The notes beneath the pieces were generated by a model. It did no database searches. It worked only from the letters and a program-made list of their open reading frames with translations, and was not told the origin of the DNA. A stretch of 64,000 nt of DNA from VAZQ01 sp035293945 (GTDB lineage Bacteria; Pseudomonadota; Alphaproteobacteria; Rhizobiales; Xanthobacteraceae), in contig DATGLV010000011.1 of NCBI GenBank assembly GCA_035293945.1, positions 434,001 to 498,000 of the forward strand, read 5' to 3'. Below are positions 50,008-58,612 of the stretch, piece after piece (position 1 is the first letter of the stretch; each line of letters begins with the position of its first letter). Made by a program: the position numbers and the translations under genes.

Positions 50008-51360
50008 ATGTCGAACCGTTCTTCGATCCATGTGCTCCTGGCGATCGCTGCCTTGGGCGCCACAGCACTCACGTCCACCAATGCCTTCGCGATGTGCACC
50101 TTTTGCGCCTTCCACCCCGCGATTGGGGGCAGCCAAGGCGAAGGGTCTGCGAACCGCAGCCTCGTGGCGCACCGCCTCGGTCCCAGCAGTGTCGCTCCCC
50201 GAATCGTTGTTACCGCTAGCCATAGCTTCGTGAATCAAAGCTTCCATCTCGCCAACCGCAGCGTCACGCCGGCGACTACGAGCCATTCGATGGCGAGTCA
50301 TGTGCCGTCCAACTTCTCAACAACACCCGAGTTTCACGAGGGCCCGTTGGCGGGCCTCCACATCGGCTCATCCGACCAACTCCACCGGGACCGCAAGGAC
50401 AGCCAGGACGGGCAAAACGGGACCCTGCAGAATCTCGGAGGCGTGATCGCCGGCGCGGTCGCCGGGAACGGGCATAACGGGACTGGACAAAGCGGGTCCC
50501 TCCAGAATCTCGGAAGCGTGATCGCTGGCGCGGTTGCCGGGAACGGCCATAACGGAACTGGGCCAAACGGGTCCTTGCAGAGTCTCGGAAGCTGGCTCGG
50601 GGGCGTGGTCGCCGGGCCCAACCAAGCCGGCGCGAGCAACCCGGCCAACCAAGCCGGCGCGAGCAATCCGGCGAACCAGGGCAGCGCGGGCATCCCGGCG
50701 AGCCAAGGCAGCGCGGGCACGAGCGCCGGCATCCCGCCCGGCACCCCGGCCAGTCAGGGCAGCTCGAGCACGAGCCCCGGGATCCCGCCAAGTCAAGGCA
50801 GCGCGGGAACCCCGGCCAGCCAAGGCAGCTCAGGCAACAGCGCCGGCACCCCGCCCAGTCAAGGCGGTGCCGGCACCCCACCCAGCCAAGGGAGCGGCAA
50901 CCCGTCCGGCCAAGGTGGCGGAGGGTATCCGCCGAGCCAAGGCGGCCCGGGAAACCAAGCCAACCAGGGCGGCTCGGCCGGTCAGGCGTACCAGGGCGGC
51001 TCGGACGGAAGCGCGGCTCCGACCTACGTTGCGGCTCCGACTTACGTCGCACCTGCGCCTGTCTACACGCCGGTTGCAGGGCCATATAACCCGGCGCCGT
51101 CTTGCTTCCACAAGATCTACCTGGACGACAAGATCGTGCTTATCGATACATGCACCAATCAACAGATCGCGGTTCCGCCCGGTGGAAACGCCTGCTTGAT
51201 GGAGCAGGATGCAACCGCGGGAAGCGTGTGGTTTGCGGATAAGTGCGCGATGCAGCAGGTGCTGACCCCGCCGGCGGCGGCCATGGAGGCACTCAACTGG
51301 ATATACAAGGCCTCGGCCAACAACAACAGCATGGCCTCCAACAACTCAAAGCCCCGGTAA
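50008..51360 (+). CDS. Long exported repeat-rich protein
   Basis: A 450-residue protein with a signal peptide (SIHVLLAIAALGATALTSTN). The mature part has three zones. Residues 30-130 are Ser/His/Asn-rich. Residues 135-205 hold three copies of a repeat of about 27 residues (SLQNLGSVIAGAVAGNGHNG). Residues 205-330 are low-complexity Gly/Ser/Pro repeats of the ASQGSAG type. The last 110 residues are ordered, with three Cys-containing strands (FHKIYLDDKIVLIDTC, ACLMEQDATAGSVWFADKC), likely a small disulphide-bonded domain. It may be a surface or adhesion protein. A strong terminator follows. Confidence 0.75.
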   Translation: MSNRSSIHVLLAIAALGATALTSTNAFAMCTFCAFHPAIGGSQGEGSANRSLVAHRLGPSSVAPRIVVTASHSFVNQSFHLANRSVTPATTSHSMASHVPSNFSTTPEFHEGPLAGLHIGSSDQLHRDRKDSQDGQNGTLQNLGGVIAGAVAGNGHNGTGQSGSLQNLGSVIAGAVAGNGHNGTGPNGSLQSLGSWLGGVVAGPNQAGASNPANQAGASNPANQGSAGIPASQGSAGTSAGIPPGTPASQGSSSTSPGIPPSQGSAGTPASQGSSGNSAGTPPSQGGAGTPPSQGSGNPSGQGGGGYPPSQGGPGNQANQGGSAGQAYQGGSDGSAAPTYVAAPTYVAPAPVYTPVAGPYNPAPSCFHKIYLDDKIVLIDTCTNQQIAVPPGGNACLMEQDATAGSVWFADKCAMQQVLTPPAAAMEALNWIYKASANNNSMASNNSKPR

Positions 51361-51391
51361 GCCATTTTTGACCTGCCTAGCACCAAAATCG

Positions 51392-51424
51392 AGGACCCCG
51401 GCTCTCCGGGGTCCTTTGATTTAT
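51392..51424 (+). terminator. Intrinsic terminator after the repeat-rich protein gene
   Basis: AGGACCCCGG (51392-51401), loop CTCT, perfect complement to 51415, then TTGATTTATT, 31 bases after the stop. Confidence 0.85.
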
Positions 51425-51600
51425 TGATGTTGCCCCCGCGAGAGATCGTCTCCTGTGCACAACCAGCACATCGCCTTCGCGGCTATCAAGCCCTTGCCAA
51501 CCGGCAGCAAACCGACCGTCACGCTCGGTACAATGAAACCGCTGAAAGTGACTAGAAGCGGCCGCTGGAGCGATCAGGATCGCGGAGCACAGACCGGATA

Positions 51601-52605
51601 TTGCGTCCAAACTGCGCGCAGGCGTTGACAGATTCAACCACCGGGACCAGGGTATTTGGGGCCGCAGCCTTTGCAATTGGACGCATGACCTACGATCCGC
51701 TTCGCGAATGGCAGGAACGGTATGCCCGTTGCGGCACGCAAGTGGGCTTCAAGCCCGAGACTGATGCACCGTTTTATTCATCAGTTGAACCGATCTGTGA
51801 TTCCCCGCGCGTCGCTCGCAGCACACTTTCTCCAGGCCTGCTGTTTCGTGACAGAAAAATGGTCCGAGACGGCGATGACAACGTCAGTCTACTTGTCGCA
51901 CTTGGCCGTGGGCTCACGATCAATCACCGGAAGCGCGAAGCCTGCCTCGCTCGGAATGAGGCGATCATCATGCAAGCCGACGCTCCCGGAAGCGCCGGGA
52001 CGAGGCAGGGGTTTGCTATTCTCGAGGTCAGCATTGCTCAGCGAGAGTGGGAGTCGCGCAACACACGCCCAGGCGACGCGCTCATGAAGGTCGTCAGTCG
52101 CAACTCGCAAACGCTCGCTCTTCTGCTGGGGTACATCCGCGCTCTTGCAAAGAACGGAATGCCGTCGGCGGCGAAAACGCGTCACCTCGTTTCCCGCCAT
52201 CTCATCGATTTGGTCATTCTCGCCGTGACGGAACCGACCCCTGGGGAAAGCCAGATTGCTTGTGTGGTCGCCGCGCGCCGCGCAGCCATGCTTGATTACA
52301 TCGCGTCGCATTTCTGCAATCCAAATCTCAGCGGCCCAAGCCTTGCTGAAAAGCTTGGAATTTCGCAGCGCTATCTACAAAGGCTTTTAGAAGCGACCGG
52401 CAAGACGTTCACCGAGCATGTCAATGAATTGCGCTTGGATCGCGCTTTTTCGCTGCTTACCACTTTGGGCGCCGATAAGCGCGTCGCTGATATTGCGTTC
52501 GAGGTCGGGTATTCGGACTTGACCAACTTCTACAGGCATTTCAAGTCACGCTTCGGCGATACCCCAAAGGGGGTTGCTGCAAGCTCTCGCACCGGCAAGG
52601 CCTGA
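51601..52605 (+). CDS. AraC-family transcriptional regulator
   Basis: A 334-residue regulator. Residues 225-325 form the AraC DNA-binding domain with two helix-turn-helix motifs: PSLAEKLGISQRYLQRLLEA and the signature RVADIAFEVGYSDLTNFYRH followed by FKSRFGDTPKG. The N-terminal part (about 60-180) is an AraC-binding-domain-like ligand or dimer region of the AraC_binding_2 type. The inducer is unknown. The next gene downstream encodes a VPLPA-CTERM protein and could be a target. The start codon is TTG/ATG ambiguous, and the first 25 residues are not conserved. Confidence 0.88.
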   Translation: MRPNCAQALTDSTTGTRVFGAAAFAIGRMTYDPLREWQERYARCGTQVGFKPETDAPFYSSVEPICDSPRVARSTLSPGLLFRDRKMVRDGDDNVSLLVALGRGLTINHRKREACLARNEAIIMQADAPGSAGTRQGFAILEVSIAQREWESRNTRPGDALMKVVSRNSQTLALLLGYIRALAKNGMPSAAKTRHLVSRHLIDLVILAVTEPTPGESQIACVVAARRAAMLDYIASHFCNPNLSGPSLAEKLGISQRYLQRLLEATGKTFTEHVNELRLDRAFSLLTTLGADKRVADIAFEVGYSDLTNFYRHFKSRFGDTPKGVAASSRTGKA

Positions 52606-52766
52606 AAGCCGCTACTGGTATCCGACGCGCGCCATCACTTTCATCACGGGGCGGCATTGGGGTTTCGCGCACTCACCAGCACCGAGCTTGTGCGCTGGAA
52701 TCGAAGAAATCCAGCCTCCGGCGTGCTTAGTTCGAAAGCAAGCTCAGACAATCGGAGGGATGACCC

Positions 52767-53576
52767 ATGTCACGCCTGAAAAATCTGATCGTCGCCGGCC
52801 TGGGACTGACGCTCGCGCTGGATGTCTCACCGCTGCATGCCGCCACTGTCGATCTTCCGATCTATTCCCAAGCAATAAGCTTTGAGGTCGGCTCCAGCTT
52901 TGTTGGTCCGGGTCAGGTGGGACCGGTTCAGCAGCCGCCCCCCGCCCCCGCAGACCTGAGCTTCACCGGGATGGGCATCAGTGCGCACAACACCAACAAT
53001 TATGCCGCGCCATCATTATCCGCATACGCATCGGTCCCAAGCATCGTTGGACTCGGCGGCGACGTACAATCGAATTTGACATATTTCATCCGCTTCAACG
53101 GCAAGGCCGGTACAGTAGACGTACCGGTACACGGCGCGGGTTCAGCATCGCTTTCGTTTGCATCGACGATCGACCTTCTTTCTTTCGCAAACGCCCAGCT
53201 TTCCATTTCCAATCTGGACGGTGCCGACGTTCCCCTGCCTGCGGTGGCGGCCTTCTGCGACTTCACGTCTTGTCCTTCCGGGAAAGCCTCTCTTTCCTTG
53301 AACAAAATCCTGCCTTTTATTGTGGGTGACGAGTACAAGGTCGAAATGATAGCGAGCATTGGAAATATTGGCTCTGATGCATTGACGGGGAGTGCATTCA
53401 TAGACCCGTTCTTCATTACGCCGGCCGGATACACGCTCGACATCAGCCAAGGCATTGGTAACTCGCCCTTGTCCGCAACTCCGCTGCCCGCCGCTCTGCC
53501 GCTGTTCGCCTCTGGCCTGGGGGCGATGGGCCTGTTCGGCTGGCGCAGGAAGCGGAAGGCGCAAGTGGTCGTCTGA
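52767..53576 (+). CDS. VPLPA/PEP-CTERM-like exported protein
   Basis: A 269-residue protein with a signal peptide (LKNLIVAGLGLTLALDVSPL, cleavage after LHA). The mature part is a beta-rich domain without Lys-rich tracts (QAISFEVGSSFVGPGQVGPV, SLSFASTIDLLSFANAQLSI). The C-terminus is a classic sorting signal: TPLPAALPLFASGLGAMGLF followed by GWRRKRKAQ. Exosortase should process it. Two Cys (AFCDFTSCPSG) could pair. A strong terminator follows. It is the second such protein here, 6 kb from the first, and no exosortase gene is near. Confidence 0.82.
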   Translation: MSRLKNLIVAGLGLTLALDVSPLHAATVDLPIYSQAISFEVGSSFVGPGQVGPVQQPPPAPADLSFTGMGISAHNTNNYAAPSLSAYASVPSIVGLGGDVQSNLTYFIRFNGKAGTVDVPVHGAGSASLSFASTIDLLSFANAQLSISNLDGADVPLPAVAAFCDFTSCPSGKASLSLNKILPFIVGDEYKVEMIASIGNIGSDALTGSAFIDPFFITPAGYTLDISQGIGNSPLSATPLPAALPLFASGLGAMGLFGWRRKRKAQVVV

Positions 53577-53598
53577 ACAAACAAAACCCGGGGACATG

Positions 53599-53630
53599 GA
53601 GGGGCCGCCGCGAGGCGGCCTCTCTCTTTT
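53599..53630 (+). terminator. Intrinsic terminator after the VPLPA-CTERM gene
   Basis: GGCCGCC, loop GCGA, GGCGGCC (53603-53620) extended by flanking pairs, followed by TCTCTCTTTTT, 23 bases after the stop. Confidence 0.85.
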
Positions 53631-53723
53631 TGCTGACCAATATCGTCGCCCGAGGTGAAGCGATAGAAGACAGCACGCAAGGGTGGCGACGATTCATCTC
53701 CCGACGTGGTGCCAGGGAGCATG

Positions 53724-54167
53724 CTATTGATTTATTTCGGGCTCGACGAGCCGCGCCAGGTTTCGCAACGATTCCTGCCAACCCAGATAACAGGCCTCCA
53801 GCGGAATGACGTCCGGCAAGCCTTCCTGCACGATATTGACCTCGGTCCCGACCGATACCTTCTTCAAGGTCACGGTCACCTGAATGTCGCCGGGCAGATT
53901 GGGATCGTCGAACTTGTCCGTGTAGCGCAAGCGCTCGTTCGGAACGAGCTCGAGATATTTACCGCCGAACGAATGGCCCTGGCCGGTCGTGAAGTTGCGG
54001 AAGGACATCTTGAACGAACCGCCGACTTTCGGCTCCAGGTGATGCACCGTGCAGGCAAAGCCGTTGGGCGGAAGCCATTTCGCCAGCGCGTCCGACTCGA
54101 CGAAGGCGCGATAAACCTTCTCCGGCCGCGTCGTCAGAACGCGGTGCAAGCGAACAGTATTGGGCAT
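53724..54167 (-). CDS. SRPBCC/AHSA1-family protein
   Basis: A 147-residue START-like (Bet v1) protein of the AHSA1 type. The pattern is NTVRLHRVLTTRPEKVYRAF, then DALAKWLPPNGFACTVHHLE, MSFRNFTTGQGHSFGGKYLE and the final helix YLGWQESLRNLARLV. The fold has a large hydrophobic pocket and appears in cyclase, lipid-binding and stress proteins. The ATG at 54167 lies after AAGGAGAAAA. A longer frame from 54308 is rejected. Confidence 0.88.
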   Translation of the reverse strand: MPNTVRLHRVLTTRPEKVYRAFVESDALAKWLPPNGFACTVHHLEPKVGGSFKMSFRNFTTGQGHSFGGKYLELVPNERLRYTDKFDDPNLPGDIQVTVTLKKVSVGTEVNIVQEGLPDVIPLEACYLGWQESLRNLARLVEPEINQ

Positions 54168-54377
54168 CGTCGTTTTCTCCTTATGGAAAGATACATATAG
54201 GCGCCGAGGCGGGTTGGTCTCCAAGGGCATCGACCCAAGGAACGATCCACATAGTCGTTTCCCGACACGCAAAAGAACGGATTCCATCTGCAAGGATGCG
54301 CTTAGCACGACGCCGGACCTTCAATATTGGCGTTTCCGCGGCATCTCGGTAACTTGCCGGGCGAAGGAGGGCCCAGC

Positions 54378-55091
54378 ATGATCCGTGTCGCATTCGTGGT
54401 CGGCGACTATCCGGCCGAGGAGCGGCGGCTGCGCGAGGAGGTGGCGAAGAGCTATTCCTCCGCGGAAGTCGAGGTCGGCATCGTGTCGGTCGCGGCGCGC
54501 CCGTTCGACGGACTGACGCCGGCGGAGATTCAAGCCGCTGCGCCGCTCTTCCACGATGCATTCCGCCGCGCCGAACGCGAGGGCTACGACGCGGTGGTGC
54601 CGCTCGGCATGCTCGATCTCGGGGTCGACGGCGGGCGCTCGGCGGTCGATATCCCGGTTATCGCGCCGCTGCAAGCGGCGCTGCATGTGGCAGCGCAGGT
54701 GGGCGAGCATTTCGGCGTTGTCTGCTATCACGCGTCCGCCATTCCGCGGCACCGAGCGCAGACGCGCGCCTACGGAATGGAATCCTTCATCGCCGGCCGG
54801 CGCGCAAGCGGCTTCTATCTGCAGCACATCGCGGCCAACCGCGCGCAAATGATCGAGGCCTTTCTGAAAGCTGGGCGTGCGCTGATCGAGGAAGACGGCG
54901 CCGACGTCATCATCCCGCAAGGCATCACCCAATGCCCGGTGCAGATGAAGCCGCAGTGGCTCGCGAACGAGCTCGGCGTGCCGGTGGTGGAAGGCATCGG
55001 CGCGCCGATCCGGATGGCGGCACTCCTTGCCTCGCTGGGTCTCAGTCAAAGCCGCCGGCGCTGGCAGAAGGAAGGCTCGCAGCCGCGGTGA
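54378..55091 (+). CDS. Aspartate/glutamate/hydantoin racemase-family protein
   Basis: A 237-residue protein of the Asp/Glu/hydantoin racemase superfamily. These racemases use two Cys as acid and base. The second conserved region is present (VIIPQGITQCPVQM), but where the first Cys normally lies (in GCFGDPG-like) the sequence reads VPLGMLDLGVDGGR, with Met. It may therefore be a decarboxylase- or isomerase-type member, or catalyse with a single Cys. The ATG at 54378 follows AAGGAGG. It starts a plus-strand gene between minus-strand genes. Confidence 0.75.
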   Translation: MIRVAFVVGDYPAEERRLREEVAKSYSSAEVEVGIVSVAARPFDGLTPAEIQAAAPLFHDAFRRAEREGYDAVVPLGMLDLGVDGGRSAVDIPVIAPLQAALHVAAQVGEHFGVVCYHASAIPRHRAQTRAYGMESFIAGRRASGFYLQHIAANRAQMIEAFLKAGRALIEEDGADVIIPQGITQCPVQMKPQWLANELGVPVVEGIGAPIRMAALLASLGLSQSRRRWQKEGSQPR

Positions 55092-55103
55092 GGCGGCTCA
55101 CCA

Positions 55104-55604
55104 TCACTTCTTCAGGAACACATAGTCCGCCGAATAGGGTACGCTGTAGAAGCTGCCCGCCCTGTCGCATACGCCATTCGCCACACCACCACGGGTGTTG
55201 GTCCGCTGCACCGTCGTCACTCCTGCGAGCGTGCCGGAGCCGCGGCGGGCGATGACATCGAGCTTCAGCCACGGAATATCGCTCGGGCTCGAGCCCGGCA
55301 CATTGGCGACCGCTTTGCCGGTCACTGCGCTGCCGTCGCTTGCCTCCCAGGTGGGCCCCGCATAGTGGCGGCCGACAGTTGCGCCATCGCGCAAAAGCGT
55401 CGCGATCGGCTCGCGGAAGGCCCAAGCGAGCTTGCCGCCGGGGTCGGCCTTGCATTCATAGACCTGGGCGCCTTCGGCATGAAACGTCACGACCGTCGTT
55501 TCGCCGGGAGCCGCAATCGCCTCCGGCACTTGCGCGAGAGCCGTCTTGGCGCCGAGCGCTGCGCCGACGAGCCAGACGATGAGCAGCCGATAACGAAACG
55601 ACAT
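55104..55604 (-). CDS. DUF3455-family exported protein
   Basis: A 166-residue exported protein with a signal peptide (YRLLIVWLVGAALGAKTALA, cleavage after LAQ). The mature part follows DUF3455: TVVTFHAEGAQVYECKADP, REPIATLLRDGATVGRHYAG, GPTWEASDGSAVTGKAVANV and VQRTNTRGGVANGVCDRAG. The family is known mainly from plant pathogens and soil bacteria, with no biochemical role. Two Cys are placed to pair. It follows the lactonase-like gene by 18 bases on the same strand, so they are likely co-transcribed. Confidence 0.85.
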   Translation of the reverse strand: MSFRYRLLIVWLVGAALGAKTALAQVPEAIAAPGETTVVTFHAEGAQVYECKADPGGKLAWAFREPIATLLRDGATVGRHYAGPTWEASDGSAVTGKAVANVPGSSPSDIPWLKLDVIARRGSGTLAGVTTVQRTNTRGGVANGVCDRAGSFYSVPYSADYVFLKK

Positions 55605-55622
55605 GATCTCTCCTTTGCGATC

Positions 55623-56639
55623 TCACCAGTGGCGGGCGCCCTGCGTCTGCACATACAACGAATAAAGCGAATGGCCGGCGGCCATGAACAGCCGGTTGCG
55701 CTTTTGCCCGCCGAAGCAAAGATTCGCGCAGACCTCCGGCAGGTTGATCCGCAGCACCGGCTTGCCCTCGGGCGAGAACACCATCACCCCGTCGAGCTCC
55801 GCGCGCCCGGTGCCCCAGCCGCACCACAGATTGCCGGCGACATCGCAGCGGAAGCCGTCCGGCGTACCGGGGCCAGCATCGACAAACACGCGGCCGTTGG
55901 CGAGCTTGGTGCCGTTCTCGATCACGTCATAGACCTTGATCAGCCGGTTCGGGTTTCCGCGCGATTCCACGATATAGATGCGCTTCTCGTCGGGCGAGAA
56001 GCAGATGCCATTCGGGCGCACCAGGTCGTCGGCCACCACGGTCGCCTTTCCGGTCGCAGCATCGACCCGATACACATAAGGGGGCAGCTCTTGTGCCTGC
56101 TCGTCGCCGATATAGTTGCCGGCGATGCCGAACGGCGGATCGGTGAACCAGACAGAGCCGTCGGAATGGGTGGTCACGTCGTTGGGCGAATTAAGCCGCT
56201 TGCCGTCATAGCGGTCGCACACCACCGTGATGGTCCCGTCATATTCGGTGCGGGTCACGCGCCGGGTGAGATGCTCGCAGGTGATGAGCCGCCCCTCGCG
56301 ATCGCGGCAGTTGCCGTTGGCGTTGTTGGAAGGCTCACGGAACACGCTCACCCGCCCGGTCGTCTCGTCCCATTTCATGATCCGGTTGTTGGGAATGTCG
56401 CTCCACAAGAGATAGCGGCCGTCACCGAACCAGACCGGCCCCTCTGACCAGCGCATGCCGGTCGCTATTCGCTCGACGCCGGCGCTGAAGATGCGCAGAC
56501 GCTCGAACTTCGGATCGAGGATCTCGATCGACGGATCCGGATAGCGCTGGCTCGGTTGCCAGTCGGCACGCGCCGCACCTGCGGCCAGCGCTGCACTCAC
56601 GCCGGAAATGAGCGCGCGGCGGGATATTGGTGAATCCAT
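55623..56639 (-). CDS. SMP-30/gluconolactonase-family protein
   Basis: A 338-residue six-bladed propeller with a twin-arginine-like signal (ISRRALISGVSAALAAGAAR). The blades are regular: GPVWFGDGRYLLWSDIPNN, LITCEHLTRRVTRTEYDGT, NSPNDVTTHSDGSVWFTDPP, RPNGICFSPDEKRIYIVESR, PDGFRCDVAGNLWCGWG. The conserved Glu in the first blade, Asn in NSPND and Asp in PDGF are the calcium-binding residues of SMP-30 lactonases. It probably hydrolyses a sugar lactone in the periplasm. It sits in a same-strand set with DUF3455, a cupin and two binding proteins. Confidence 0.88.
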   Translation of the reverse strand: MDSPISRRALISGVSAALAAGAARADWQPSQRYPDPSIEILDPKFERLRIFSAGVERIATGMRWSEGPVWFGDGRYLLWSDIPNNRIMKWDETTGRVSVFREPSNNANGNCRDREGRLITCEHLTRRVTRTEYDGTITVVCDRYDGKRLNSPNDVTTHSDGSVWFTDPPFGIAGNYIGDEQAQELPPYVYRVDAATGKATVVADDLVRPNGICFSPDEKRIYIVESRGNPNRLIKVYDVIENGTKLANGRVFVDAGPGTPDGFRCDVAGNLWCGWGTGRAELDGVMVFSPEGKPVLRINLPEVCANLCFGGQKRNRLFMAAGHSLYSLYVQTQGARHW

Positions 56640-56832
56640 CGTGTTCCTCCTCCGTAACTTTGTTATCTCCGTCACATCCTAGGTTCGTAGGGCGGCCCTT
56701 GTGGCCGCCCGAAAACGAACCCCTGATCAGGAGCATTTGCGCCGTCTTCGCAGGCCGGACTCCCACGATCCCGAGAAGTCGGGCGCCCACAAGGTGCGCC
56801 CCAGGTGCGCCCCTACAGCACTTTGCGGGCAT

Positions 56833-57483
56833 TCAGTGGTACGGCCGCGTAAAGCGGATCGGCAGATCGGCGTAGCCTTTATAGGATTGCGATTTGGGGC
56901 GCTCCTTGTCTTCCGCCTTGAGATACGCGATCGAGCTCTTGCCGATGAGGGCCCGCGGCAGGATCATCATGCGGATGAAGCGGGTGGCGCGGTCGGCGGC
57001 CGCCTGCGCGAAAACCGGCTCGGGTCCAGACTCGTACCAGGCGCCGCCCGGGCCATAGCTGGTGGACGCGCCATGCGTGTCAATGCGAATGCCGCCTTCG
57101 ATCAGGCAGCGAATGCCCGGGCCCTGATGCCGATGCAGATAAGCGCAGCCACCGGGCGGAAAGGCGACGCTGTCGCCGCGCAGCAAGAGCTCGCCCGGTG
57201 GGAGAGTTTCGACCGCGGCCGCAAGCTTCAATCGCGAAGAGACCGCGCCCTCCTCCGCGGCGTCGGCGGCACCAGTCGCCGCCAGCTCGAAGCGCCAGCA
57301 GGTCAAGCCGGCGCCGCCGGGTGAAAGGCTCACCCCCTCCTCTCCACTCCAGGCCTCGCCGTCGCTGAAGCTCCTGCCTTCGATCGTGGCAGTGCCGTGC
57401 ACCACAAAGATCATGCGCGGCAATGGCGGCAGCCGCAGACGCGAGCCTGCCGCGTTTGCGAGCACGTCTTCGTAGAGGCGCAT
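56833..57483 (-). CDS. Two-cupin protein
   Basis: A 216-residue cupin-type protein. The N-terminal half (RMIFVVHGTATIEGRSFSDG) and the second half (SVAFPPGGCAYLHRHQGPGI, then GPGGAWYESGPEPVF) each carry a beta-barrel. The second half has the H-x-H pair (YLHRHQGPG) of metal-binding cupins. It resembles cupins of organic-acid or amino-acid catabolism. It lies between the lactonase and the Bug binding protein on the same strand, with gaps under 200 bases. Start at the ATG after an upstream TG-rich stretch; an ATG 4 codons earlier is possible. Confidence 0.75.
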   Translation of the reverse strand: MRLYEDVLANAAGSRLRLPPLPRMIFVVHGTATIEGRSFSDGEAWSGEEGVSLSPGGAGLTCWRFELAATGAADAAEEGAVSSRLKLAAAVETLPPGELLLRGDSVAFPPGGCAYLHRHQGPGIRCLIEGGIRIDTHGASTSYGPGGAWYESGPEPVFAQAAADRATRFIRMMILPRALIGKSSIAYLKAEDKERPKSQSYKGYADLPIRFTRPYH

Positions 57484-57573
57484 GATGACGGTCATGGCGT
57501 TTCTGTTGTCGCTCGAGGCCTTGGGGGCTTGCGGACGCTATTGGCTTGCGAATGTTGCCATTGCTTGGGAATG

Positions 57574-58563
57574 TTATTGCTTGGCGATGCCGGCGTGCTC
57601 GATCACCGCTGCCCATTTGCCGATGTCTGCTTTCATGCGCGCCTTGAACTCCTCGGGGCTCGAAGCTTTCGCTTCGATGCCGAGGCTCGCGAAGCGGTCC
57701 TTGATGTCGCTCAGGCCCACGATCTCCCGCACCGTTTTGTTGAGCTTATCGACGATCGCAGCCGACGTTCCCTTGGGCGCAAACAAACCATTCCAGGCGG
57801 TGACCTCGTAGCCCGGGACACCGGCCTCGGCGACGGTCGGCACGGCCGGGAGATATTCAGTGCGGTCCGTGCCTGAGGTGCCCACCGCGCGGATGCGATT
57901 CTGCTCCAACGCCGATTCCATCGGCGCATAGAAATCGACCATGAGCTGCACGTCATTGCGGATGAGGCCGACGATGACATCAGGCGTGGTGCGGTACGGC
58001 ACGATCTGCACATCGAGCTTGGCGGAGGCCTTGAACAGCTCGGCGGCGAGCTCCTGGGTGCTGCCGACCGCGATCGTGCCGATGTTGAGCTTGCCGGGCG
58101 CAGCCTTGGCGGCCTTGATGAAGTCGCCGAGGGTGCGGAGCTCGGAGTCGTTGTTGGTGGCGAGCAGCACGTTGAAATAGCCGATGGTCGAGATGGTCTC
58201 GAAGTCCTTCACCGGATCGAACGGCAGCGCATTATAGAGCGCAACACTGATCGAGGTGCCATTGGTGGCAAGCCCGAGCGTATAGCCGTCCGGCGCCGCC
58301 GAAAGCACAGTGCGCGCCGCGATGATGCCGCCAGGACCCGGTTGATTTTCCACGATGAAGCGTTGGCCGAACTTCTCGCTCAATCGCTCCGCCACCAGCC
58401 GCGCGGTGATATCGGCCTGCCCGCCCGCCGCAAACGGCAGGATCACCCGAACCGGCCGGGCCGGATAATTCGCCTGCGCGCGCGCCGGTCTGAACGCAAG
58501 CGGGGCCACTCCCGACGCGAGCACGGCTTGCGTAAAAGCCCGGCGGGTGAAGGACAAGCTCAT
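57574..58563 (-). CDS. Bug-family tripartite tricarboxylate binding protein
   Basis: A 329-residue TctC/Bug protein with a twin-arginine-like signal peptide (FTRRAFTQAVLASGVAPLAF). Family parts are RPVRVILPFAAGGQADITAR, FIVENQPGPGGIIAARTVL, APDGYTLGLATNGTSIS and VAEAGVPGYEVTAWNGLFAP. The bound carboxylate cannot be predicted. No TctA/TctB is present. It lies beside a cupin and an SMP-30 lactonase, so the ligand may be a sugar acid or lactone. That is inference. Confidence 0.9.
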   Translation of the reverse strand: MSLSFTRRAFTQAVLASGVAPLAFRPARAQANYPARPVRVILPFAAGGQADITARLVAERLSEKFGQRFIVENQPGPGGIIAARTVLSAAPDGYTLGLATNGTSISVALYNALPFDPVKDFETISTIGYFNVLLATNNDSELRTLGDFIKAAKAAPGKLNIGTIAVGSTQELAAELFKASAKLDVQIVPYRTTPDVIVGLIRNDVQLMVDFYAPMESALEQNRIRAVGTSGTDRTEYLPAVPTVAEAGVPGYEVTAWNGLFAPKGTSAAIVDKLNKTVREIVGLSDIKDRFASLGIEAKASSPEEFKARMKADIGKWAAVIEHAGIAKQ

Positions 58564-58612
58564 CGGCACTTCTCCGGCATTCCGTCTACGCTCCTGCGCG
58601 TTCGCCCATCAT

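Noticed and set aside
51601..52605. AraC protein as a local repressor of the repeat-rich protein gene
   Set aside because: A strong terminator separates them and no operator repeats were identified. It is kept only as a possible regulator of the downstream VPLPA gene.
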